This document shows positions 1-6,862 of a stretch of DNA of 7,683 bases, piece after piece; position 1 is the first letter of the stretch; each line of letters starts with the position of its first letter. This stretch comes from Syntrophomonadaceae bacterium. GTDB taxonomy: Bacteria > Bacillota > Dethiobacteria > DTU022. The position numbers were made by a program, and so were the translations under genes. The DNA is taken from NCBI GenBank assembly GCA_007127255.1, contig SKZS01000152.1, positions 1-7,683 of the forward strand, read 5' to 3'. The notes below the pieces were generated by a model. It was not told the DNA's origin. It made no database searches and saw nothing but the letters and a program-made list of their open reading frames with translations.

Positions 1-557
1 GCAAATTCTTTTACAATATCATTTCTCTCAAGAGAGAGGTGTATTTCCTGTTCCGGTCTTGCCGATATATACCTCAAAACATCATCCCACTCATTAACGG
101 GATTGCCATCAATAGATATAACCTTGTCTCCTGGCTCTATGCCGGCAGCTTCTGCCGGGGAATCTTCAACAATATAGCCTATTCTCGAAGTATCAGTATC
201 CGGTACTCCAACGATGAAAAAGAAGATTATAAAGAATACGATTACTGCAAGGACCAGGTTCATTGCTGCCCCGGCCAGAAGAACGGCAGCCCGTTTGGGT
301 ATTGACTGTCTTGGAAAGCTGTCAGGTTCAGAAGCCTCTTCAGGGCTTTCACCAAGCAAACGGCAAAAACCACCCAGCGGTATTGCCCGCAGAGAATAAT
401 CTATATTATCTTTTGTCCAGCCTGCCAGTTTGGGGCCGAAACCGATAGCCAGTTCCAAAACCCTGATTCCGGCTAAGCGGGCAACAAAATAATGGCCCAG
501 TTCGTGAACAAGTATCAACAGACCGAAAACAAATACAGAAGCAATAAAAGTTTGCAT
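1..557 (-). CDS. rseP: RIP metalloprotease RseP/RasP (site-2 protease), 5' part only
   Basis: This is the N-terminal 185 residues of an intramembrane zinc metalloprotease of the S2P family, which cuts membrane-anchored anti-sigma factors and signal peptide remnants within the bilayer. The reading frame runs off the left edge. Residues 1-25 form a first membrane segment carrying the HExxH zinc motif (H18-E19-L-G-H22). A second hydrophobic segment lies at about 90-118. A PDZ domain begins at about 125, with SPAEAAGIEPGDKVISIDG around 133-151. The second catalytic motif (NxxPxxxLDG in the family) would lie beyond the window. The family's AGPxxN motif in the second segment reads A-G-A-A-M-N here (95-100). 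The ATG is 1 base after the dxr stop, and its ribosome binding site (AAGGGTGAG) lies inside the end of dxr, so translation is probably coupled. The family is usually 330-450 residues. Identity is confident; the C-terminal half cannot be judged. Confidence 0.95.
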   Translation of the reverse strand, partial: MQTFIASVFVFGLLILVHELGHYFVARLAGIRVLELAIGFGPKLAGWTKDNIDYSLRAIPLGGFCRLLGESPEEASEPDSFPRQSIPKRAAVLLAGAAMNLVLAVIVFFIIFFFIVGVPDTDTSRIGYIVEDSPAEAAGIEPGDKVISIDGNPVNEWDDVLRYISARPEQEIHLSLERNDIVKEF

Positions 558-558
558 A

Positions 559-1725
559 TTAACTCACCCTTCCTGTCAATTCGTCAATCACTTCAGCAGC
601 CCGAACCCGTGACCAGCTGTCTGCATGAACTGCATCTTCAACCTCTGGCTCAATTATAACATCATGATCACGCATTACAGTTTCGATCACTAATGGTATC
701 GATGTAAAGGAAATTTTTCCTTCTATAAAAGCTGCAACGGCTGCTTCATTGGAACCGTTTAAAACAGCAGGCATTGTTCCCCCTGTTCTGGCAGCGCTAA
801 AAGCCAGTTCCAGGCAGGGAAAGTTATCCCGGTCAGGCCGATCAAATTCCAGGATCCGGCCGAAAGGATCATACCTTTCAAAATCGCTTTTTCTACGTTC
901 CGGGTAGGTCAATGCATACTGAATAGGCAGTTTCATATCCGGAGGTCCCAGCTGGGCAAGAATTGATCCGTCAATATATTCTACCATAGAATGAATAATA
1001 CTTTGCCGGTGAATTATCACTTCAATCTGATCAAGACTTAAATTAAAAAGCCACCTGGCTTCAATAACTTCCAGGCCCTTATTCATCATTGTTGCCGAAT
1101 CGATAGTAATTTTATTGCCCATCTGCCAGTTCGGATGCTTTAAGGCCATGGCCGGGGTTACTTTTTCCAATTCTTCCCTGGTTTTGCCAAAAAAGGGCCC
1201 TCCTGAAGCAGTCAGGTATATCCTATTAATACTGTCGCTTGTCAAAGCTCCAAGACACTGCCAGATAGCCGAATGTTCGCTATCCACCGGCAGAATACTC
1301 TCCCGATCCAATAATCCCTGCCGCATAAGGATTTCACCGCCAATAACCAGTGATTCTTTATTGGCAAGCGCAATCATTTTACCATGCTGCAGGGCGGCAA
1401 CCAGTGGTTCAAAGCCGCTGAAACCGACCTGGGCCATAACTATAAGGTCGGCCGTTGGCCATGTAGCAGCAGTCAAATGGCCTTCCTGACCGGACTCTAT
1501 AAAACATTTATACGGCTTTATATTATCCCGCAGTCGGTCTGCTGCTTCGGTATCGCTAAGTGCTGCCATTTCCGGTTTAAACTGCCGGATCTGCTCTGCA
1601 AGTAAACTATCATTGCTCCCGGCAGTGAGGGCCGCAACCCTGTATTCGGGACCGAGAGAATCAATAACTTCGAGAGTTTGACAACCAATCGAACCGGTGG
1701 AACCAAGAACAGCTATTCTCTTCAT
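559..1725 (-). CDS. dxr: 1-deoxy-D-xylulose 5-phosphate reductoisomerase
   Basis: Full-length (388 aa) cytoplasmic enzyme of the MEP pathway. It rearranges and reduces 1-deoxyxylulose 5-phosphate to 2-C-methylerythritol 4-phosphate using NADPH and a divalent metal; it is the fosmidomycin target. Visible motifs are the N-terminal nucleotide-binding GSTGSIG (8-14), ANKESLV (121-127), PVDSEHSA (146-153) with metal ligands D148 and E150, TASGGPF (172-178), HPNWQMGNK (197-205) and DSATMMNKGLE (209-219), giving S210, N215, K216 and E219 in the active site. Two spots differ from the usual family text: residues 96-111, where MAQVGFSGFEP looks one residue shorter than E. coli, and NGSNE (323-327), where NAANE is usual. 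All catalytic residues are kept, so it should be active. The ATG has a good SD (AAGGATG) overlapping the cdsA stop codon 12 bases upstream. dxr belongs to the uppS-cdsA-dxr-rseP run, and its product pathway supplies precursors for UppS. Confidence 0.98.
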   Translation of the reverse strand: MKRIAVLGSTGSIGCQTLEVIDSLGPEYRVAALTAGSNDSLLAEQIRQFKPEMAALSDTEAADRLRDNIKPYKCFIESGQEGHLTAATWPTADLIVMAQVGFSGFEPLVAALQHGKMIALANKESLVIGGEILMRQGLLDRESILPVDSEHSAIWQCLGALTSDSINRIYLTASGGPFFGKTREELEKVTPAMALKHPNWQMGNKITIDSATMMNKGLEVIEARWLFNLSLDQIEVIIHRQSIIHSMVEYIDGSILAQLGPPDMKLPIQYALTYPERRKSDFERYDPFGRILEFDRPDRDNFPCLELAFSAARTGGTMPAVLNGSNEAAVAAFIEGKISFTSIPLVIETVMRDHDVIIEPEVEDAVHADSWSRVRAAEVIDELTGRVS

Positions 1726-1737
1726 AAGTTTACATCC

Positions 1738-2550
1738 TTATGCCATATTTAATAGTATAAAAAAGTAGTAAACAAAAGGTGCCGCCATAAAAAGGCTGTC
1801 AAAACGATCCAGTATGCCCCCGTGTCCGGGAATTATACCACCGGAGTCTTTAACCTGCATTTGTCTTTTGAATGCTGACTCAAGCAGATCGCCAAGCTGG
1901 GCAAAAACAGCAATTCCCAGGGCCAGCATTGCCGCCTGAAGAGGATTTAGCCGGGCGAATTCCGGCAGCAAAATTGAAATCGAAAAAAAGATGGTTACCG
2001 TCGCACCAATCCCGGCCATGGAGCCTTCTATTGACTTTTTAGGGCTAATCTGAGGTGAGAATTTCCTGATTCCCCATTTAACGCCTACAAGGTAAGCAGC
2101 TGTATCATGGATCCACACCCCGGCCAGTAAAATATAAGTATACAATGCTCCGTCAGGAAGCATACGAAGCATCAGCAGATAGCCGGCCAATCCTCCCAGG
2201 TAAATCATACCCCACAGGGATAGAGCCGAGTCGGCAATACTACTTTTCTCCATGTTAAATAAAGCTGCTGTAAAAAGTATGAAAAAGATCAACATAACCA
2301 GCGGATAAATTAATTCCGGCTGTTCAAAAAATAAAGCTGCTATTATCAGTGTAGCGCCGAAATAATTTATAATAATCATCGGGACGCTGCCATTTTGTTT
2401 TTTTATGATGCTGTTATATTCGTAAAGCCCCAGGCTAACAATAAGAATCAGGAATAGAGCATACCATGGTCCGCCAAAATAGACTATTCCCAAAACTATC
2501 GGTATCCCGATCAAAGCTGATATCAGTCGCAAAAGAAACAATGTGATCAC
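1738..2550 (-). CDS. cdsA: Phosphatidate cytidylyltransferase (CDP-diglyceride synthase)
   Basis: Integral membrane enzyme that makes CDP-diacylglycerol and pyrophosphate from phosphatidic acid and CTP, the branch point to phosphatidylglycerol, cardiolipin and phosphatidylserine/ethanolamine. The protein (about 270 aa, normal for the family) has some seven or eight hydrophobic segments. It carries the CTP-transferase signature near its C-terminus (225-251), running from SAFKRQMQVKD to PGHGGILDRFD with conserved K229, D235, D248 and D251. The upstream SPKKSIEGSMAG block (169-180) is also characteristic. Coordinates run to the outer start, a GTG at 2550-2548, which has no well-spaced SD of its own. 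A TTG at 2541-2539 (giving 267 aa) is preceded by GGTGATC at proper distance and is the likelier start. The gene sits 21-30 bases after uppS and 12 bases before dxr, so it is cotranscribed with them. Confidence 0.97.
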   Translation of the reverse strand: MITLFLLRLISALIGIPIVLGIVYFGGPWYALFLILIVSLGLYEYNSIIKKQNGSVPMIIINYFGATLIIAALFFEQPELIYPLVMLIFFILFTAALFNMEKSSIADSALSLWGMIYLGGLAGYLLMLRMLPDGALYTYILLAGVWIHDTAAYLVGVKWGIRKFSPQISPKKSIEGSMAGIGATVTIFFSISILLPEFARLNPLQAAMLALGIAVFAQLGDLLESAFKRQMQVKDSGGIIPGHGGILDRFDSLFMAAPFVYYFFILLNMA

Positions 2551-2551
2551 C
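2545..2551 (-). promoter_or_regulatory. Ribosome binding site that decides the cdsA start
   Basis: On the minus strand the bases GGTGATC are complementary to the 16S rRNA 3' end (GGAUCACC), with a further G that can wobble-pair just upstream. They are followed after ACA by TTG (2541-2539), which is the spacing expected when the anti-SD pairs in this extended register. The upstream GTG (2550) lies inside this site, so it is unlikely to be the main start. Confidence 0.55.
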
Positions 2552-2571
2552 CTGCCTGATGATTTACTATT

Positions 2572-3330
2572 CTAAACCTTGCCAAAGCGGCGTTTACGGT
2601 TCTGGTATTCATAAAGAGCTTCAAGCAGATGAAGCTTCGAAAAATCAGGCCAGTATACATCTGTGAACCACAGTTCACTGTAAGCCAGCTGCCAGAGCAA
2701 AAAGTTGCTGATCCGTATTTCGCCGCTTGTCCGAATCAACAAGTCAGGATCCGGCAGTTCAGCAGTATACATATACCGGGAAAAAGTTTTTTCATTAATT
2801 TTTCCTTTTATCCTACCCTCTTTAGCATCGCTGAGCAGCCCGTCAACAGCCATTATAATTTCCTGCCTTGAGCCATAATTAAGGGCAAAATTAAGAATCA
2901 TCCCCGTATTATTCCTTGTTGCCTCGAAACCGTCATCAACAGCTTTTTGCACCCTGCGAGGCAGTTTCTTTTTATCTCCGATCATTCTTACCTGTACATT
3001 ATTGCTCATTAACTCGTCCAGTTCGGTCTTAAAATACTCAACTGGAAGGCTCATCAGGTAATTAACTTCACGGACAGGTCTCTTCCAGTTCTCCGTTGAA
3101 AAAGCAAAAAGAGTAAGCACTTTGATCCCAAATTCACTGCAGTGCCTAACAACTGAGCGAACAGTTTCAACCCCCTGGCGATGGCCTTCGTGGCGCGGAA
3201 GACCCTTTTCAACAGCCCATCGTCCATTACCATCCATAATCACAGCTACATGACGTGGAACCTTTTCAGTTTTTATTGCCGCTTCAAGCTCATATTCTCG
3301 CTGCTCAGTTTTCACAACTAACTCCACCAT
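2572..3330 (-). CDS. uppS: Isoprenyl transferase / undecaprenyl diphosphate synthase
   Basis: Cytoplasmic, membrane-associated cis-prenyltransferase that adds isopentenyl diphosphate units to farnesyl diphosphate, giving the C55 lipid carrier for peptidoglycan and wall polymers. At 252 aa it is typical in length. Motifs: HVAVIMDGNGRW (27-38) with catalytic D33, the RHEGHRQG block (46-53), FSTENWKRP (77-85), and the C-terminal DPDLLIRTSGE block followed by RISNFLLWQLAYSELWFTD and WPDF, which bind diphosphate and the dimer partner. Start choice is uncertain. The ATG at 3330 has only a distant SD (GGGAGAG, 13 bases away and inside a hairpin). A GTG at 3315 (codon 6) has GGTGGAG six bases upstream, would give 247 aa and loses no conserved residue. 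The gene follows a 153-bp gap after frr and leads the lipid run uppS-cdsA-dxr-rseP. Confidence 0.97.
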   Translation of the reverse strand: MVELVVKTEQREYELEAAIKTEKVPRHVAVIMDGNGRWAVEKGLPRHEGHRQGVETVRSVVRHCSEFGIKVLTLFAFSTENWKRPVREVNYLMSLPVEYFKTELDELMSNNVQVRMIGDKKKLPRRVQKAVDDGFEATRNNTGMILNFALNYGSRQEIIMAVDGLLSDAKEGRIKGKINEKTFSRYMYTAELPDPDLLIRTSGEIRISNFLLWQLAYSELWFTDVYWPDFSKLHLLEALYEYQNRKRRFGKV

Positions 3331-3339
3331 TCATAATTA

Positions 3340-3372
3340 GCGGCTCTCCCTTTCCAACCAGGTGAGAGCCGC
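3340..3372 (-). promoter_or_regulatory. Strong hairpin in the uppS leader
   Basis: A perfect 9-bp inverted repeat (GCGGCTCTC at 3340-3348 against GAGAGCCGC at 3364-3372) can be extended by two C-G pairs past one bulged base, leaving a loop of about 10 bases. In the minus-strand transcript it ends nine bases before the uppS ATG, and its 3' arm contains the GGGAGAG that would serve that ATG. No T run follows in either direction, so it does not look like an intrinsic terminator. It may mask the ribosome binding site, stabilise a processed 5' end, or favour the internal GTG start. Confidence 0.6.
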
Positions 3373-3382
3373 CTATTGTTAC

Positions 3383-3409
3383 ATTTTAGTTCTGAACAAA
3401 TACTTTCAA
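3383..3409 (-). promoter_or_regulatory. Weak candidate promoter for uppS-cdsA-dxr-rseP
   Basis: On the minus strand TTGAAA (3409-3404) is followed after 15 bases by TAAAAT (3388-3383). The hexamers resemble sigma-A boxes but the spacer is short, so this is only a candidate. The rest of the 3331-3483 gap, apart from the hairpin, shows nothing I can name; readthrough from pyrH-frr is equally possible because no terminator follows frr. Confidence 0.2.
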
Positions 3410-3483
3410 AAAGGTGTAACCTGTGCGGCTGTAAACTCTTAATCTCCCGGTTTAAACGAGATCAAGGCCGAACAGCTAACCTG

Positions 3484-4041
3484 CTAAACCTCCATAATTT
3501 CTTTTTCCTTTGTTTCTATAACCTCGTCTATTTTAGTAATTTTTTCGTCGGTTAGTTCCTGGATACTGTCCTGGGCCCTTCTGTATTCGTCCTCAGAAAT
3601 TTCACTTGATTTTTCCAGGTTCTTGACACTTTCATTGGCATCACGACGAATATTACGAATACTGACCTTGCTTTCTTCTGATTTTTTCCGGACAAACTTG
3701 ACTAACTCCTTGCGGCGTTCTTCGGTCAGCTGGGGGATGGCCAGTCTAATAACACTGCCGTCATTGTTTGGTGTTAATCCCAGGTCGGACTTCAAAATTG
3801 CTTTTTCTATTTCGCTCATCGCATTCTTGTCCCACGGCTGGATAACAAGCAAACGCGGCTCCGGCGCTGAGATTCCTGCTAACTGGTTAAGGGGAGTCTG
3901 TGTGCCGTAATAATCGACCTCGATACGGTCAAGCAGGGAGGGATTCGCTCTTCCTGCACGAAGGCCAGCCATTTCACGCTGAAAAGCAGCAATAACCTTA
4001 TTCATCTTCTCATCGGATTCGATATAAATATCTTCTACCAT
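3484..4041 (-). CDS. frr: Ribosome recycling factor
   Basis: Cytoplasmic factor that, with EF-G, splits the post-termination ribosome so that subunits and mRNA can be reused. Its 185 aa are exactly the usual length. Family features in order are an N-terminal helix with [12 protein letters not shown] (27-38), the domain II block [15 protein letters not shown] (44-58), the VIQPWD stretch (66-71), [11 protein letters not shown] (105-115), and the three-helix bundle with IRNIRRDAN (128-136), including R132, which aligns with the functionally critical Arg132 of E. coli RRF. The C-terminal part is rich in charged helix. The ATG follows a good extended SD (GGGTGGGTGAT) that overlaps the pyrH stop codon; only three bases separate the two genes, so they are cotranscribed and probably translationally coupled. 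Confidence 0.98.
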   Translation of the reverse strand: MVEDIYIESDEKMNKVIAAFQREMAGLRAGRANPSLLDRIEVDYYGTQTPLNQLAGISAPEPRLLVIQPWDKNAMSEIEKAILKSDLGLTPNNDGSVIRLAIPQLTEERRKELVKFVRKKSEESKVSIRNIRRDANESVKNLEKSSEISEDEYRRAQDSIQELTDEKITKIDEVIETKEKEIMEV

Positions 4042-4044
4042 AAA

Positions 4045-4780
<736 letters not shown>

Positions 4781-4818
4781 TATTTATTCGACATACTGTT
4801 TGAACAACCTTCTAGGGA

Positions 4819-4848
4819 TGCATATTTTTCATTTTCCTGAACAATCAA
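4819..4848 (-). promoter_or_regulatory. Weak candidate promoter for pyrH-frr
   Basis: On the minus strand TTGATT (4848-4843) and TATGCA (4824-4819) are 18 bases apart, between the tsf terminator and the pyrH SD. Match to the sigma-A consensus is moderate. A promoter is expected somewhere here because a terminator separates pyrH from tsf, but I cannot fix it with certainty. Confidence 0.3.
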
Positions 4849-4889
4849 CTGTTTTCGCTGGATCAAAGGCCGTCTAAATTGAAGCCATC

Positions 4890-4918
4890 AAAAAAGAACA
4901 CTTTGCAGTGTTCTTTTT
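4890..4918 (-). terminator. Rho-independent terminator of the rpsB-tsf unit
   Basis: A perfect 12-bp inverted repeat (AAAAAGAACACT at 4891-4902, AGTGTTCTTTTT at 4907-4918) encloses the 4-base loop TTGC. Read on the minus strand it follows the tsf stop by 8 bases and ends in a run of six T, the standard form of an intrinsic terminator. The A/T flanks make it nearly symmetrical, so it could also stop transcription from the other side, though no plus-strand gene approaches it. Confidence 0.92.
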
Positions 4919-4926
4919 AAGTCCGC

Positions 4927-5553
4927 CTAGCCGCAGCAGCACGTTGAATCCGAATCAAGGTTTTCACCGATTTCAAAACGGCTGTAGCGTCTTATTACAA
5001 TATTCTCTCCTATCTTGGCTATCATATCTGTAAGCAGTTCATTGATTTTTATATCTTCATCTTTTACAAAAGCCTGCTCGAGCAGACAGTTATCACTGTA
5101 ATACTTATCCAAACGTCCCTCAATAATTTTATCGATAACCTTTTCCGGTTTGCCGTCATTTAAGGCCTGGGTTTTTATAATCTGCCGCTCTTTTTCCAAA
5201 ACACTTTCCGGGACATCATCCTTGCCCAGATAAGCGGGACCTGTCGCAGCAACCTGCAGGCAAATATTGCGAACAAAAGCCCGAAATTCCTCATTTCTGG
5301 CAACAAAGTCCGTCTCGCAGTTAACTTCAACCAGGACTCCGATCTTTCCACCAAGATGGATATATGAATCGACAATTCCCTGGTTTGCAGCACGTCCTGA
5401 ACGGCGCGCCGCAGCTGAAAGCCCCTTTTCCCTGAGAATATCTACTGCCTTTTCTTCATTACCTTCCGCTTCCTGAAGGGCTTTCTTGCAGTCCATCATT
5501 CCCGCCCCTGTTTTTTCACGCAGCGATTTGACAACTTTTGCGTCGATATGCAT
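4927..5553 (-). CDS. tsf: Translation elongation factor Ts, short form
   Basis: Guanine nucleotide exchange factor that releases GDP from EF-Tu so that it can bind GTP and aminoacyl-tRNA. Family marks are the N-terminal UBA-like domain with LREKTGAGMMDCKKAL (11-26), the core block GVLVEVNCETDFVARNEEF (72-90) whose TDF contacts EF-Tu, and the C-terminal IGENIVIRRYSRFEIGEN (181-198). At 208 aa it is the short type known in Thermus and many clostridia, with one core subdomain rather than the two of E. coli and Bacillus (near 280-295 aa). After the usual end near residue 198 comes a ten-residue tail closing S-D-S-T-C-C-C-G, which I do not recognise from the family. The ATG directly follows an in-frame TAG, so the start is not further upstream; its SD (GAGGAG) is unusually far, 13 bases. 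The gene is 52 bases after rpsB and ends at a strong terminator. Confidence 0.97.
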   Translation of the reverse strand: MHIDAKVVKSLREKTGAGMMDCKKALQEAEGNEEKAVDILREKGLSAAARRSGRAANQGIVDSYIHLGGKIGVLVEVNCETDFVARNEEFRAFVRNICLQVAATGPAYLGKDDVPESVLEKERQIIKTQALNDGKPEKVIDKIIEGRLDKYYSDNCLLEQAFVKDEDIKINELLTDMIAKIGENIVIRRYSRFEIGENLDSDSTCCCG

Positions 5554-5605
5554 CTATTCAGCTTCACTCCTCAACAATATCTTGATCACAGACCGGAAAA
5601 TAATA

Positions 5606-6622
5606 TTACTTGTCTGCATTATTTTCTTCACTTTCTTCCTGCCCGGCTACTTGCTCTACAGCTTCACTGGTCGCCTCTTCTGAAGGTATCTCGGCAGCTT
5701 CTTCGGCCGCTTCTTCAACTGCTTCTTTTGCCGCTTCCTCGGCAGCTTCTACTGCCGCCTCCTGCAGAATATCAACTGTAACTTCTTCATCTTCACCGGC
5801 AGTTTCTTCCTCTACTGTGCTTTCTTCTTCAGGATGGTCAGTATCCTCAGCGCCTTTTTCAGCGGCGCTTTCTTTTCCAATTGTCATTACTTCGCGCGCT
5901 TCATCTGCTTCAGCTTTTTCAGCTTCTTCGGCTGATTCAATGATCTGTTTGCCTTCCAGCACGGCATTGGCGATAACCGAAGTTATAAGTTTGACTGCCC
6001 GGATAGCGTCATCATTACCGGGAATGAGATAATCTATTTCATCAGGATCACAATTGGTATCAACTATGGCTATAACCGGTATGTTCAATTTTCTTGCTTC
6101 GGCAACCGCAATTTTCTCTTTACGGGGATCAACCACATACACGGCATCAGGCAGTTTTTTCATGTTGCGTATTCCGCTTAGGAATTTCATCAGCCTCTCT
6201 TTTTCATTCCTCAGCGTAAGCACTTCTTTTTTTGTCAGGCGTTCAAAAGTGCCGTCTACTTCCATCTGTTCAAGTTTTAACATGCGGTCAATGCGTTTTC
6301 GGATAGTATTGTAATTTGTAAGCATCCCGCCAAGCCAACGGTGGTTTACATAATGGGCGCCGCTTCTTTCTGCTTCAGTGCGGATCGATTCCTGGGCCTG
6401 CTTTTTGGTTCCCACAAAAATAATGTTGCCTCCATCGGCAACCAGGTCACGCACAGTATTGTAGGCAGTATCCAGCAATTTAACTGTTTTTTGCAGGTCA
6501 ATAATATAGATTCCGTTGCGCTCTGTAAAGATGTAGTTTTTCATCTTCGGGTTCCAACGGCGGGTTTGGTGCCCAAAGTGAACACCCGCTTCCAACAACT
6601 GCTTCATACTAACTCTTGCCAA
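5606..6622 (-). CDS. rpsB: 30S ribosomal protein S2 with long acidic C-terminal extension
   Basis: Primary-sequence hallmarks of S2 are all present: [21 protein letters not shown] near the N-terminus (5-25), [12 protein letters not shown] (35-46), FVGTKKQAQ (69-77), [10 protein letters not shown] (94-103), and [12 protein letters not shown] (158-169) followed by the [19 protein letters not shown] block (188-206). It binds the small subunit between head and body and is needed for S1 binding and initiation. The start is TTG at 6622, with GAGGAGGAG seven bases upstream of it; the resulting MARVSMKQ matches family N-termini. An ATG at 6664 is in frame but has no SD. The protein is 338 aa, whereas the family is usually 230-260. 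The core ends near 226, and residues 227-338 form an acidic Ala/Glu-rich tail. It is the first gene of the rpsB-tsf unit, behind a strong promoter. Confidence 0.97.
   Translation of the reverse strand: MARVSMKQLLEAGVHFGHQTRRWNPKMKNYIFTERNGIYIIDLQKTVKLLDTAYNTVRDLVADGGNIIFVGTKKQAQESIRTEAERSGAHYVNHRWLGGMLTNYNTIRKRIDRMLKLEQMEVDGTFERLTKKEVLTLRNEKERLMKFLSGIRNMKKLPDAVYVVDPRKEKIAVAEARKLNIPVIAIVDTNCDPDEIDYLIPGNDDAIRAVKLITSVIANAVLEGKQIIESAEEAEKAEADEAREVMTIGKESAAEKGAEDTDHPEEESTVEEETAGEDEEVTVDILQEAAVEAAEEAAKEAVEEAAEEAAEIPSEEATSEAVEQVAGQEESEENNADK
5609..5944 (-). other. Acidic Ala/Glu-rich tail of S2, low-complexity repeat region
   Basis: This stretch codes for residues 227-338 of S2. By count it holds 43 Asp/Glu and only 6 Lys/Arg in 112 residues. 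The central part (about 287-313) repeats short E-A-A-E-E type units that would form a strongly acidic helix; in the DNA this appears as a degenerate GCNGCYTCYTC-like pattern around 5688-5765 on the plus strand. The frame stays open and codon use is varied rather than a pure triplet run, so it looks like a selected protein sequence and not a recent slippage expansion. Confidence 0.8.
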
Positions 6623-6627
6623 AATAA

Positions 6628-6636
6628 CTCCTCCTC
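6628..6636 (-). promoter_or_regulatory. Ribosome binding site of rpsB, fixing the TTG start
   Basis: The minus strand carries GAGGAGGAG. Its GGAGG core (6634-6630) is seven bases before TTG at 6622, an ideal distance. The first in-frame ATG upstream (6664) has no comparable site, so the UUG start is preferred. Confidence 0.85.
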
Positions 6637-6672
6637 TTGTTTTTGCCACCGCCTTCTTCATCATGGAAACCA

Positions 6673-6713
6673 GGCTTAACAGCCAACCGGTCTCTCACTC
6701 ATCAGGCGTGAGT
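6673..6713 (-). promoter_or_regulatory. Possible structured leader of rpsB mRNA
   Basis: From the predicted start of transcription near 6724 the leader is about 100 bases. It contains two short potential hairpins: ACTCA (6713-6709) with TGAGT (6701-6697), loop of seven, and GGCT (6684-6681) with AGCC (6676-6673), loop GTTA. S2 is known to repress its own mRNA in some bacteria, so a structured leader would make sense, but these stems are short and I do not recognise a named motif. Confidence 0.25.
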
Positions 6714-6730
6714 TTTAATTTACCAGAGGT

Positions 6731-6759
6731 AGTATAGCACAGTTCACCCCTGATGGCAA
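6731..6759 (-). promoter_or_regulatory. Strong sigma-A promoter of rpsB-tsf
   Basis: On the minus strand TTGCCA (6759-6754) is separated by exactly 17 bases from TATACT (6736-6731), and the -10 box is preceded by TGC, giving an extended -10. This is close to consensus and fits a highly expressed ribosomal protein operon. Transcription would begin near 6724, about 100 bases before the rpsB start. Confidence 0.82.
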
Positions 6760-6775
6760 TGCAAAAACGCCGCTA

Positions 6776-6802
6776 TTGTTGCAAATGGCATCTTAATATA
6801 AT
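6776..6802 (+). promoter_or_regulatory. Candidate promoter of the DUF1015 gene
   Basis: A perfect -10 box TATAAT lies at 6797-6802, 60 bases before the ATG. The -35 is less clear: TTGTTG (6776-6781) leaves a 15-base spacer, and TATTGT (6774-6779) a 17-base one. The box lies back to back with the rpsB promoter, whose -35 ends at 6759. Confidence 0.5.
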
Positions 6803-6862
6803 AGAATCATAAATGCATCATTACTAACCCTATTAATACTTAAACAGATTTGGAGGAATCAG

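Noticed and set aside
39..448. Three overlapping plus-strand open frames at the left edge
   Set aside because: They are opposite the rseP reading frame, which carries HELGH and a PDZ domain; none has a convincing SD or motif.
1115..1489. Plus-strand open frame of 124 codons inside dxr
   Set aside because: It lies wholly opposite a well-conserved enzyme whose motifs are in the minus-strand frame, and has no recognisable domain.
3378..3420. Inverted pair GTTACA ... TGTAAC in the frr-uppS gap
   Set aside because: Only six pairs with a 31-base loop, no T run and no known element; likely chance in an AT-rich gap.
5610..6032. A 140-codon plus-strand open frame rich in Ser and Ala opposite the end of rpsB
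   Set aside because: It is the antisense shadow of the Glu/Ala-rich tail of S2: GAA/GAG and GCN codons read as TTC/CTC and NGC on the other strand and leave stops rare. It has no SD or family similarity.
6694..6720. Possible plus-strand terminator (CTCAC ... GTGAG then TTTTAATTT)
   Set aside because: The stem is only five pairs, no plus-strand gene lies upstream, and the element falls in the transcribed leader of rpsB on the other strand.
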